A stretch of 27,589 nt of DNA, taken from positions 1 through 27,589 of the forward strand of contig DAOTVW010000025.1 in NCBI GenBank assembly GCA_034436035.1, read 5' to 3'. The DNA comes from UBA4823 sp034436035. GTDB lineage: Bacteria > Chloroflexota > Anaerolineae > Anaerolineales > UBA4823. Below, in pieces: positions 6,721 through 13,708 of the stretch. The first letter of the stretch is position 1; every line of letters begins with the position of its first letter. The position numbers were made by a program, and so were the translations under genes. The notes beneath the pieces are model-generated. The model was not told where the DNA came from. It ran no database searches and saw only the letters and a list, made by a program, of their open reading frames with translations.

Positions 6721-8694
6721 CTATGGTTTTATCCGAGCAAGTATCTTTCCCATCGGTGAAAAGTCATAACCCGGCAATTGTCCAACTTGATGTCTGAATT
6801 CACGATCTTCCAATGTCTCGAGTAATGGTTTCAACAAAGGTGATTCATAATACACTGCAGGGATCACCAAATCATATTCCTCTTGGAAAAGCGGAATAAA
6901 ATCTAAACCCAAAGCCTGGGCTGCAGCTGCAATTCCTAATCCACAACTCGCCCGTTTTGAGGCAACTGCTGCTGCAACCGCTAAATGAGTAAACTCTTGT
7001 CTTTCATACCCTTTAATAGAATGCGCATCAATACCTCGCTTTTTCAACTCATAATCCAATAAGACCCTGGTCCCAGCACCGCTTTGCCTATTGATGAAAG
7101 TGACATCTGGGCGCACCAAATCCTCTAGGCTGTTGATGTTTTCAGGGTTTCCAGGCAAAACGATCAACCCTTGGGTTCGCAGGGCAAAACCGACTAACCA
7201 AACCTCTATTCCGGGTAGGTATTGCTCAATGTATGGAATATTGTAAATACCTGTTTCGGGTTGAAGAAGATGAGAACCTGCCAGATGGGCTTCTCCGCGT
7301 TTCAGTGCTAACAATCCCCCTAAACTTCCCACATTTGCTGAAACTAACCTGCCGTTCCGCTTTGCGACATATTGAGCAAGTACGTCTAAGCTAACATCAT
7401 GTGAACCAATAGCGAGGATAGTCTTTTCAATCTGCCCAATTGGCTTGAGCAAGTTTACCTTTACTTTTTCACCTGCTTCAATTCCTTGTACACCGCGTGG
7501 AACGATAACTAATCCATCAGCTTGAGTTAATGAGGTAATGACACCCGCTCCACGAGATAAAGGTGCAGCACAAACTCGTTCACCTACTTTTCCCACTACC
7601 ACCCGGATGTAATCATCATCTCCTGCAGGCGAAGTGATCTTCTTCGTCATGATTGCTTCAAGCTGCGGAGGTTCGGAAGGCTGCATTCCCAACCATCGTT
7701 CCAGGATTGGTTTGATAAAGATCTCATTGGTCAATGCTGCAGAGACAGGATAACCCGGAACACCAATGATTGGAATTTTATTTCCTGCCTTCTCATCCAC
7801 ACGCACCATCCCCATGATCACTGGATGGCCAGGACGGACTGCAATTCCATGCACAAAAACTTCCCCTAAAGATTGGATCACCGCTGCGGAATAATCTTCC
7901 GAACCCGCTGATGAACCCGCATTCAATAATATTAAATCATGTCCCTTGGCTGCTTCTTTGACAGCTTTCTGAATTTGACTAAATTCATCTTTAACAATCG
8001 GGTAGCGTTGTGGTTCTCCCCCATACGAACGGATTTGAGCAGCAAGAACGAGAGAGTTATATTCGATGATATCCCCTGCTTTCACGCTGGAACCGATCGG
8101 TACTAATTCATCGCCGGTCGGGATGATGGCAACTTTTGGTTTTCGGGTAACTTTTATAGAACTCCACCCACTCGCGGCAATTGCTCCAAGATCTACCGCC
8201 CGTAAAGTGTGTCCAGATGGTAAAACCAGTTGCGTAGCAACGATATCTTCCCCCATTGGGCGGATGTTCTGCCAAGGAACGATAGCAGAACGAATCCGTA
8301 TTGTATTCGGATGCCGGATATCTTGACTTATTGCGCCATCCTTCGTTAGCGCTTCCACTTGTTCAATTGGAATGACTGCATCTGCCCATTCCGGCAGTGG
8401 ATCCCCTGTATCAACATAAACCGCTTCATCGTCCACAGTTAATTCCAACGGTTTTGTGAGCGTGGCTCCTTCCGTTGAATTAGAACGCACAGCAAAACCA
8501 TCCATGGCAGCGGAATGGTAATGAGGAGAGCTAATCGCTGCCCAAATCGGTTCAGCGAGAACTCGGCCAAGGGCATTTTCATCAAGTGGAATCGTTTCTA
8601 TTCCCAATACTCCCCACAAATTTTCTTCCGATAACTTTTGCTGCAATACTCTAAAAGCTTCTTCGACGGGGATATCCTGTAAATAAACACCCAT
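6721..8694 (-). CDS. MoeA-type molybdopterin molybdenumtransferase fused to a PBP-like domain
   Basis: Residues about 1-415 are a full MoeA: AMDGFAVRS, the GD-rich strand region IIPTGDELVPIG, the central NAGSSAGSEDYS loop (counterpart of the GGASVG segment) and IPIIGVPGYPVSA. MoeA inserts molybdenum (or tungsten) into adenylylated molybdopterin. Residues about 420-640 form a periplasmic-binding-protein-like domain (LAIGSHDVSLDVLAQYV, FINRQSGAGTRVLLDYEL, SCGLGIAAAA), the LysR-substrate/PBP_like domain known from MoeA fusions; it has no signal peptide, so it is cytoplasmic and may bind an oxyanion or pterin ligand (inference). The ATG at 8694 has TGAGG 7 nt upstream. Follows a second moeA by 16 nt. 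Confidence 0.92.
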   Translation of the reverse strand: MGVYLQDIPVEEAFRVLQQKLSEENLWGVLGIETIPLDENALGRVLAEPIWAAISSPHYHSAAMDGFAVRSNSTEGATLTKPLELTVDDEAVYVDTGDPLPEWADAVIPIEQVEALTKDGAISQDIRHPNTIRIRSAIVPWQNIRPMGEDIVATQLVLPSGHTLRAVDLGAIAASGWSSIKVTRKPKVAIIPTGDELVPIGSSVKAGDIIEYNSLVLAAQIRSYGGEPQRYPIVKDEFSQIQKAVKEAAKGHDLILLNAGSSAGSEDYSAAVIQSLGEVFVHGIAVRPGHPVIMGMVRVDEKAGNKIPIIGVPGYPVSAALTNEIFIKPILERWLGMQPSEPPQLEAIMTKKITSPAGDDDYIRVVVGKVGERVCAAPLSRGAGVITSLTQADGLVIVPRGVQGIEAGEKVKVNLLKPIGQIEKTILAIGSHDVSLDVLAQYVAKRNGRLVSANVGSLGGLLALKRGEAHLAGSHLLQPETGIYNIPYIEQYLPGIEVWLVGFALRTQGLIVLPGNPENINSLEDLVRPDVTFINRQSGAGTRVLLDYELKKRGIDAHSIKGYERQEFTHLAVAAAVASKRASCGLGIAAAAQALGLDFIPLFQEEYDLVIPAVYYESPLLKPLLETLEDREFRHQVGQLPGYDFSPMGKILARIKP

Positions 8695-8710
8695 GTCTGC
8701 ACCTCACGAA

Positions 8711-9955
8711 TTAATTGTCTAGTAGCTCTACCGTTACGATCTCATGTGCTGAAATCCCGGTATTATCTTCCGGAATACAGATTAGTCCATCTGCCCGGGC
8801 TAGCGCAAGGATCATATTGCTTTTCCCAAATATCGGCTCTGCCAGCCAGCCTTCATCCGTGGATATTAATTTTGCGGGTATCCAATCTTCGCGTCCGGCT
8901 TGAGAACTCAAATTAAGGGTGACCCGGGCAGTACGGAGATTTGGGAATGGAAATTTGCGCATCCCTTGTAAGGTAAAAATTACCGGTTTAACCAGGTGCG
9001 TTGCAATCACATAAGCACTGAGAGGGTTGCCGGGTAATCCAATTATTGGAATTTTTCCACATAACGCCAAGATGGTTGGTTTTCCCGGACGGGTATTAAG
9101 ACCATGCACCAATACTCCTGGGCTGCCTTGTTCTTGAATTACCCTGGCAGTGTAATCCCTGGCGCTGACCGATGAACCTGCGGTGATTAAAATCATGTCG
9201 CATTGAGAACTTAGATGATGGAGCGCTTCCCTTAGTTTATTTTCATCATCGGCAATTATGCCAAATGGAAGTGGGTCACCTCCACACGCTTTTACTAGTG
9301 CGCTCAGTGTATAACTATTTACATCCCGTACCTGACCCGGAAGTATGGCTTGGTACGGGGAGACTACTTCATCTCCGCTGGAGAGGATGCCGACGCGTGG
9401 TTTTCGATAAACTTCAACTTGGGTTATTCCCAGTGCCAACAATCCTCCCATCTCTACTGCTCGGATGGATTGTCCTTGAGTGACCACACACTCACCGCTT
9501 TGAATCTCCTCCCCTTCCAGGATCGTATTCTCCCAAGCCGACACAGATTTATAAATTTCGATTTCATCCGCAGAAATTTTTTGCGTGTGTTCAATCATCA
9601 CCACTGCATTCGCATCCGCCGGTAACATCCCACCGGTATAAATCAACGCCGCTTGCATTGGCAATAGATTTATTGTGGCTGGCTGCCCCATTTTCACTTC
9701 ACCAACAACCTTAAAATACGCCGGCAAACTTTCACTAGCGCCATATGTGTCTTCCGCCCGCACTGCATAACCATCCACGGTTGCCCGGGTAAAAGCCGGG
9801 AGAGGATGCGGAGCAGTGATGTCTTTTGCCGCCACTCTGCCGATTGAATCGACTGTTGGCATTGTCTCTGTGGAAAGTTCCAGCACTTCAATAATTTTTT
9901 TCAGGTATAACTCACGTGCCTTTGCTGGCGGAACTAACGATAAAAACTCTGACAT
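8711..9955 (-). CDS. moeA: Molybdopterin molybdenumtransferase MoeA
   Basis: A stand-alone MoeA of about 414 residues with the standard domain order. Motifs: ATVDGYAVRAEDT, PVAI-type strand replaced by YTGGMLPADANAVVMIEHT, the GILSSGDEVV nucleotide-binding region, ITAGSSVSARDYT, TRPGKPTILA and IPIIGLPGNPLSAYV. The ATG at 9955 is preceded 5 nt upstream by GGTGAGG; the GTG at 9961, though in frame, overlaps that ribosome site and is unlikely. Sits between the UbiA-like gene and the MoeA-PBP fusion on the same strand. The two MoeA copies may differ in metal preference (Mo versus W), as proposed for organisms with duplicated MoeA; the sequence does not decide this. Confidence 0.93.
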   Translation of the reverse strand: MSEFLSLVPPAKARELYLKKIIEVLELSTETMPTVDSIGRVAAKDITAPHPLPAFTRATVDGYAVRAEDTYGASESLPAYFKVVGEVKMGQPATINLLPMQAALIYTGGMLPADANAVVMIEHTQKISADEIEIYKSVSAWENTILEGEEIQSGECVVTQGQSIRAVEMGGLLALGITQVEVYRKPRVGILSSGDEVVSPYQAILPGQVRDVNSYTLSALVKACGGDPLPFGIIADDENKLREALHHLSSQCDMILITAGSSVSARDYTARVIQEQGSPGVLVHGLNTRPGKPTILALCGKIPIIGLPGNPLSAYVIATHLVKPVIFTLQGMRKFPFPNLRTARVTLNLSSQAGREDWIPAKLISTDEGWLAEPIFGKSNMILALARADGLICIPEDNTGISAHEIVTVELLDN

Positions 9956-9974
9956 ATACACCTCACCGATTTAA

Positions 9975-10853
9975 TTATCTCACCCAAAATGAATATGCAA
10001 GAAAATAAATGACTAATAAATAAAGTGAAAGATCACCAACCATCATCGCGCGCCAATTCGGTTTTTTCCCTTCGGCGATTTTATGCATATTCCAGATTTG
10101 GAGGATTCCTAAAATCAAAGCTGACATAGATGGTAATGCAATGGGCAATGGTAATCCAAAAACCACCGCTAAGGCAATCAATAAAAAAGCGAATAATATC
10201 AATGCATTGTGCAAAAACATCCCATTTTGCCACCCGATTCGTATTAACAATGTGGGTTTAAGGCTCTTAATATCATCGGCGTAAGTCGAGAGTTCGTAAG
10301 TCAAAATAGCAGACATCCGCAAGGAAAACAAGGGAAGTGCAATCATTAATATCAAGCGGTGGATATCCTGTGATTGACTCTCAAACCCAAATAGGGGGAT
10401 GAAAAATGTCATCAAAATCGAAACGATAACTTCATGAAAACCATGTAAAGTCTCTTTGAATGGGGATACAGATAAAAACAGCATTCCCACCACACCGGAG
10501 AACATGATGAAAAAGGTCTGTGCATTGATGAACTTTTTGGCAAGGAATAAAACTGTTAAAGACGCTAAAGAAGCCAACAATGCAATGGCAAGCAGGAGAG
10601 ATTGGGAAAGCATTGAATCGGAAGGATTATTTGTATGGCTTTGATTTTTTGGTAAGTTGACCGGTGTTGACGACGATTGGCGCAGGAATATACCGCTCAA
10701 TTGCAAGAGGATCGTCCAACCTAAGGCGAGAAAGGATGGTTCCCAAGCCAGTGAGTAACCCAAATAATGCGCCACCCCTAACCCAAGCAAGAACAAAACC
10801 ATTGCTTCAGCAACAAATGCAGAAGTTAATATTACCGATCGTTTTTCACCCAT
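9975..10853 (-). CDS. UbiA-superfamily-like membrane protein with degenerate active site
   Basis: About 292 residues with eight or so membrane helices. The second half follows the MenA/UbiA plan: SPFKETLHGFHEVIVSI resembles the PPLRLKYRGLGE segment, and YELSTYADDIKSLKPTLL resembles the ELPDYEADRAAGKRTL second Asp-rich motif. The first Asp-rich motif (NDxxDxxxD) expected after the first helix pair is missing; that region is LRQSSSTPVNLPKNQSH. Prenyl-diphosphate binding through Mg2+ is therefore doubtful. The ATG at 10853 has AAGGA 7 nt upstream; the in-frame TTG at 10856 is less likely. First gene before the two moeA genes (20-nt gap), so co-transcribed, but no known link to molybdopterin. Confidence 0.6.
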   Translation of the reverse strand: MGEKRSVILTSAFVAEAMVLFLLGLGVAHYLGYSLAWEPSFLALGWTILLQLSGIFLRQSSSTPVNLPKNQSHTNNPSDSMLSQSLLLAIALLASLASLTVLFLAKKFINAQTFFIMFSGVVGMLFLSVSPFKETLHGFHEVIVSILMTFFIPLFGFESQSQDIHRLILMIALPLFSLRMSAILTYELSTYADDIKSLKPTLLIRIGWQNGMFLHNALILFAFLLIALAVVFGLPLPIALPSMSALILGILQIWNMHKIAEGKKPNWRAMMVGDLSLYLLVIYFLAYSFWVR

Positions 10854-10953
10854 CAATTAATCCTTTACCGGTTGCATGCGAGAAAGCAAATTTATATCAA
10901 AAAATTTTAATGGATGATACCATGAGATTCTTGAGATGGGGATTAAATAATAA

Positions 10954-10982
10954 ACCCCCAAACAAGTCTTTTATTTGGGGGT
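10954..10982 (-). terminator. Rho-independent terminator of the proline dehydrogenase gene
   Basis: The arms ACCCCCAAA (10954-10962) and TTTGGGGGT (10974-10982) form a perfect 9-bp stem with an 11-nt loop. Read on the minus strand, the stem is followed by TTTATTATTTAAT, a U-rich tail. It is 24 nt past the proline dehydrogenase stop. Confidence 0.8.
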
Positions 10983-11005
10983 ATGTATAAAACAAATGCA
11001 CTATG

Positions 11006-11968
11006 TTATTTTTTGAAGAAATTTGAAATAAAAAACCACAGATTGGCTGGTCGTTCAGCTAAACGACGCATGTTGTAGGCATACCATTCGGTGCCAAACG
11101 GTACGTAGACCCGAACCGGATAACCCTCTTTAGCTAGTTGAACTTGAATCTCTCGGCGTATTCCATATAGCATTTGGAATTCCATTGCATCCATAGGTAA
11201 GCCAATTTTCTTGGCATAATTCTTCGCGAATTCGATTCGCTTTTCATCATGGGTGGCGATCCCAGGTATTGGAGGAATACGACCATCGGCGCTCAAGGTT
11301 GGCGCGCCTACTTTCAATGCGGTATCGAGTAAGAGCTGGCATGCCCGGTCATAATTGGCATCAACATCTTTTTTACGGGGGTACGCAACATCAGCCGATT
11401 CTTTATAAGCACCCTTGCATAATCGAATACGAGCGGGAATTTCCATCAATTTTGATAAGTCATTCATCGTGCGATAGAGATACGCCTGAATAACCAACCC
11501 CACATTAGAATACCCTTTGGTCACTCGCATTTCATAAAATAAATCCAGCGTATCGTCAACGCAACCAGCGTCTTCCATATCAATGCGCACAAAGTTTTCA
11601 TATTTCCTTGCCAGGTCAAGGATTTTTTGGATATTCTTTGCGCACAGCTGTCGATCAACTTTCAGTCCAATTTGGGTAAGCTTAATCGAGACGTTTGCGC
11701 GCACTTGGGCTGCTTGAATCGCTTCCAGCATGTCCAGGATGCCCTGAGTGGCTCTTTCCGCATCTGCGACCGTCTCGGTATGCTCGCCAAGTTGATCCAG
11801 CGTAGCATTGATATTGATAGCATTGAGGTTCCGGACAGCTTCAATCCCATCCTCTAGCTTTTCCCCCGCAACAAAACGACGCGCTGCTCGCCAGGCAAAT
11901 TTCCAATTCATGATGATGTGCTTTGCCCAGTCAGCTTTTGATAAGTAAACAAAAAAAGAACGGAACAT
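11006..11968 (-). CDS. Proline dehydrogenase (monofunctional, PutB type)
   Basis: This flavoenzyme oxidises L-proline to pyrroline-5-carboxylate, the first step of proline catabolism, and passes electrons to quinone at the membrane face. It is 320 residues, the usual length for stand-alone ProDH. The beta/alpha barrel motifs are clear: VSIKLTQIGL, VRIDMED, QAYLYRT, RLCKGAYKE and, near the C-terminus, EFQMLYGIR and VPFGTEWYAYNMRRLAERP, which carries the arginines and tyrosine that hold the substrate carboxylate and FAD. GGGAG lies about 8 nt before the ATG. No pyrroline-5-carboxylate dehydrogenase gene is nearby. A strong terminator follows, and a likely 39-codon gene lies 49 nt upstream. Confidence 0.94.
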   Translation of the reverse strand: MFRSFFVYLSKADWAKHIIMNWKFAWRAARRFVAGEKLEDGIEAVRNLNAININATLDQLGEHTETVADAERATQGILDMLEAIQAAQVRANVSIKLTQIGLKVDRQLCAKNIQKILDLARKYENFVRIDMEDAGCVDDTLDLFYEMRVTKGYSNVGLVIQAYLYRTMNDLSKLMEIPARIRLCKGAYKESADVAYPRKKDVDANYDRACQLLLDTALKVGAPTLSADGRIPPIPGIATHDEKRIEFAKNYAKKIGLPMDAMEFQMLYGIRREIQVQLAKEGYPVRVYVPFGTEWYAYNMRRLAERPANLWFFISNFFKK

Positions 11969-12017
11969 TGATCATCTCCCTAAGATTGGAATAAATTGAT
12001 TTGGTTGGTTGTTACAC

Positions 12018-12137
12018 CTATTCCACCGCTGCTTTCGCATCCTGCTGCCCCCCATATTCGAGAAATAAGCCCATCGTATTTTCCGAGCAATTGATTGCCT
12101 CGATTTTGAAGCGGTATGAATTGGTACTTATTTTCAT
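12018..12137 (-). CDS. Small ORF (39 aa) upstream of proline dehydrogenase, unknown function
   Basis: The ATG at 12137 is preceded by GAAGGA about 10 nt upstream and opens 39 codons (MKISTNSYRFKIEAIN... ending GGQQDAKAAVE). The protein is soluble, with a short basic N-terminus, and contains no proline, so it is not an obvious proline-sensing leader peptide. It fills much of the gap before the proline dehydrogenase gene on the same strand. I do not recognise it; the ribosome site and context are the only support. Confidence 0.4.
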   Translation of the reverse strand: MKISTNSYRFKIEAINCSENTMGLFLEYGGQQDAKAAVE

Positions 12138-12141
12138 TTAT

Positions 12142-12170
12142 AAGTTATCCTTCTTTATCGCTTCTGTCAA
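12142..12170 (-). promoter_or_regulatory. Possible sigma-70 promoter for the small ORF and proline dehydrogenase
   Basis: A perfect TTGACA (-35) is at 12170-12165 on the minus strand. With 17-nt spacing the -10 would be TAACTT (12147-12142), a weak match. The predicted start would then be at about the ATG of the small ORF, which conflicts with use of its ribosome site, so the exact -10 is unsure. Confidence 0.35.
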
Positions 12171-12175
12171 GTGCT

Positions 12176-12190
12176 ATTAATAATATTAAT
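12176..12190. promoter_or_regulatory. AT-rich palindrome between divergent promoters
   Basis: ATTAATAATATTAAT is a perfect 15-nt palindrome (odd centre). It lies 5 bp beyond the TTGACA of the leftward promoter and 16 bp before the -24 element of the rightward sigma-54 promoter, where a regulator could act on both. AT-rich palindromes also arise by chance. Confidence 0.3.
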
Positions 12191-12206
12191 TCACGTAAAA
12201 TTATTA

Positions 12207-12222
12207 TGGCATGATTATTGCA
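12207..12222 (+). promoter_or_regulatory. Sigma-54 (-24/-12) promoter of the rpoN operon
   Basis: TGGCATGATTATTGCA matches the consensus TGGCACG-N4-TTGCW at nearly all fixed positions. GG is at 12208-12209 and GC at 12220-12221, exactly 10 nt apart. Transcription would start near 12233, giving about 32 nt of leader to the ATG at 12265. Because the first gene encodes sigma-54 itself, this implies positive autoregulation. Confidence 0.8.
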
Positions 12223-12264
12223 ACATGATACAATAAGTTCTGTATGCTGAAGGGAAACAATACG

Positions 12265-13701
12265 ATGTTAATTCGGCAACTCCAAACCGTCGATATCCAT
12301 CCTATTCCGACTGCCCATCTTACAACAACCATGTCTTTGTTGGTTTTAGGCATTTCCGAATTGCATGAAAAAATCGAATCGGAACTCGCTTCTAATCCAG
12401 CTCTTGAACTGGTTGAGGGGCGTTTTTGTCCAACCTGTCAACGTCCTTTGATTGATACCAATCATTGTCCTATCTGCAGTCGTCCAAAAAATTTAGAAAG
12501 CTCCGAACCGATTGTTTTTGTCTCTCCGCGCGATGATTTCCACTCTGTGCCATTTGACGAGGATGAAGGGGACGATAATTTCGAAGACTATAGCCCTGAA
12601 ACGGAAGATTTGCCCACTTATGTCCTCAAGCAGATTGCCTCGGAACTAGAGGTTGAAGACCGCCCGATAGCTGCACATATATTAACAAGCTTAGATGAAG
12701 ACGGTTTATTGCGTACCCCATTGATTGAAATTGCTGCTTATTACCATGTTTCTCCCCGCCAGGTAGAACGCGTACAGAAAATTATTCAATATGCAGATCC
12801 ATTAGGGGTAGGTTCAAGTACTCCCCAGCAAGCTTTACTGGTGCAACTTGATATGCTCTCCCAATCAATGGCAGTGCCGCAGCATGCCCAGAAGGCTATT
12901 CTGGAAGGTTGGAATTTATTAATGCATCAGCAATACAGCGAGCTAAGCCATCTACTCGGGATTTCCATTGCTCAGGCAAAAGAGATTGCTCGATTTGTTG
13001 GAAACAACTTGAATCCATACCCCGCCAGAGCAAATTGGGGAGAAGCTCGCCAACCAACCACCCCCTATCGTGGTGCGTATTATCGTCCGGATGTGGTCAT
13101 TTCATTACTCAATAATGATGAGAATGGGCCTTTGGTTGTCGAGGTAATTTCTCCTTTAGATGGAAAATTGCGTGTCAACCCATTGTTCCGCTCTGGTGTC
13201 AAAGAGGCAAATCCAGATAAAATAGAAGAATGGCATTCCGACCTGGAACGTGCTACTTTATTTGTTAAATGCCTGCAACAAAGAAATCAAGCAATGGTTC
13301 ACCTGATGGAAAAAATCGTTACGATCCAGCGTGATTTCATCCTGAAAGGGGATGCTTATCTGAAACCACTGACGCGTGCTAATTTGGCCGAAGCGATAAA
13401 TGTTCATGAATCGACTATCTCCCGTTCTGTTGCCGGAAAAACAGCCCAATTACCCTCTGGTAAAATCATCCCGATTTCAAAATTCTTTGATCGATCCCTC
13501 CAGGTCCGCACCGAGTTGCAAAAAATTATTGAAAGTGAAAGTCGCCCTTTGACAGACATTGAACTTGTCGAGCGCCTACGCGAGCGTGGTTATAAAGTGG
13601 CACGGAGAACGGTAGCAAAATATCGCTCTATGGAAGGGATTATGCCTTCCCATGGCAGAAAAAAGATTAAATCTAAAAAACCGATGTATCAATCGCCTTA
13701 A
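12265..13701 (+). CDS. rpoN: RNA polymerase sigma-54 factor with zinc-ribbon-like insert
   Basis: About 478 residues. Region I (1-50) has the leucine/glutamine-rich pattern that contacts enhancer-binding proteins (LLVLGISELHEKIESELASNPALEL). It is followed by an unusual CPTC...CPIC pair (C55, C58, C68, C71), which looks like a small zinc ribbon, then an acidic region II. The core-binding region III follows, then a HTH (NLAEAINVHESTISRSVAGK) that reads the -12 element, and the RpoN box ARRTVAKYR that reads -24. The ATG at 12265 has AAGGG about 10 nt upstream; the in-frame ATG at 12244 has no ribosome site. Co-transcribed with a kinase and an enhancer-type activator; preceded by its own -24/-12 promoter. 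Confidence 0.95.
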   Translation: MLIRQLQTVDIHPIPTAHLTTTMSLLVLGISELHEKIESELASNPALELVEGRFCPTCQRPLIDTNHCPICSRPKNLESSEPIVFVSPRDDFHSVPFDEDEGDDNFEDYSPETEDLPTYVLKQIASELEVEDRPIAAHILTSLDEDGLLRTPLIEIAAYYHVSPRQVERVQKIIQYADPLGVGSSTPQQALLVQLDMLSQSMAVPQHAQKAILEGWNLLMHQQYSELSHLLGISIAQAKEIARFVGNNLNPYPARANWGEARQPTTPYRGAYYRPDVVISLLNNDENGPLVVEVISPLDGKLRVNPLFRSGVKEANPDKIEEWHSDLERATLFVKCLQQRNQAMVHLMEKIVTIQRDFILKGDAYLKPLTRANLAEAINVHESTISRSVAGKTAQLPSGKIIPISKFFDRSLQVRTELQKIIESESRPLTDIELVERLRERGYKVARRTVAKYRSMEGIMPSHGRKKIKSKKPMYQSP

Positions 13702-13708
13702 ATAGGGT

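Noticed and set aside
9265..9625. Overlapping plus-strand ORFs opposite moeA
   Set aside because: They are antisense to strongly supported MoeA motifs, have no ribosome sites and unlikely composition.
12018..12060. Double-glycine (GG) bacteriocin-type leader in the 39-aa ORF
   Set aside because: The GG is followed by only nine residues and there is no processing transporter or modification gene nearby.
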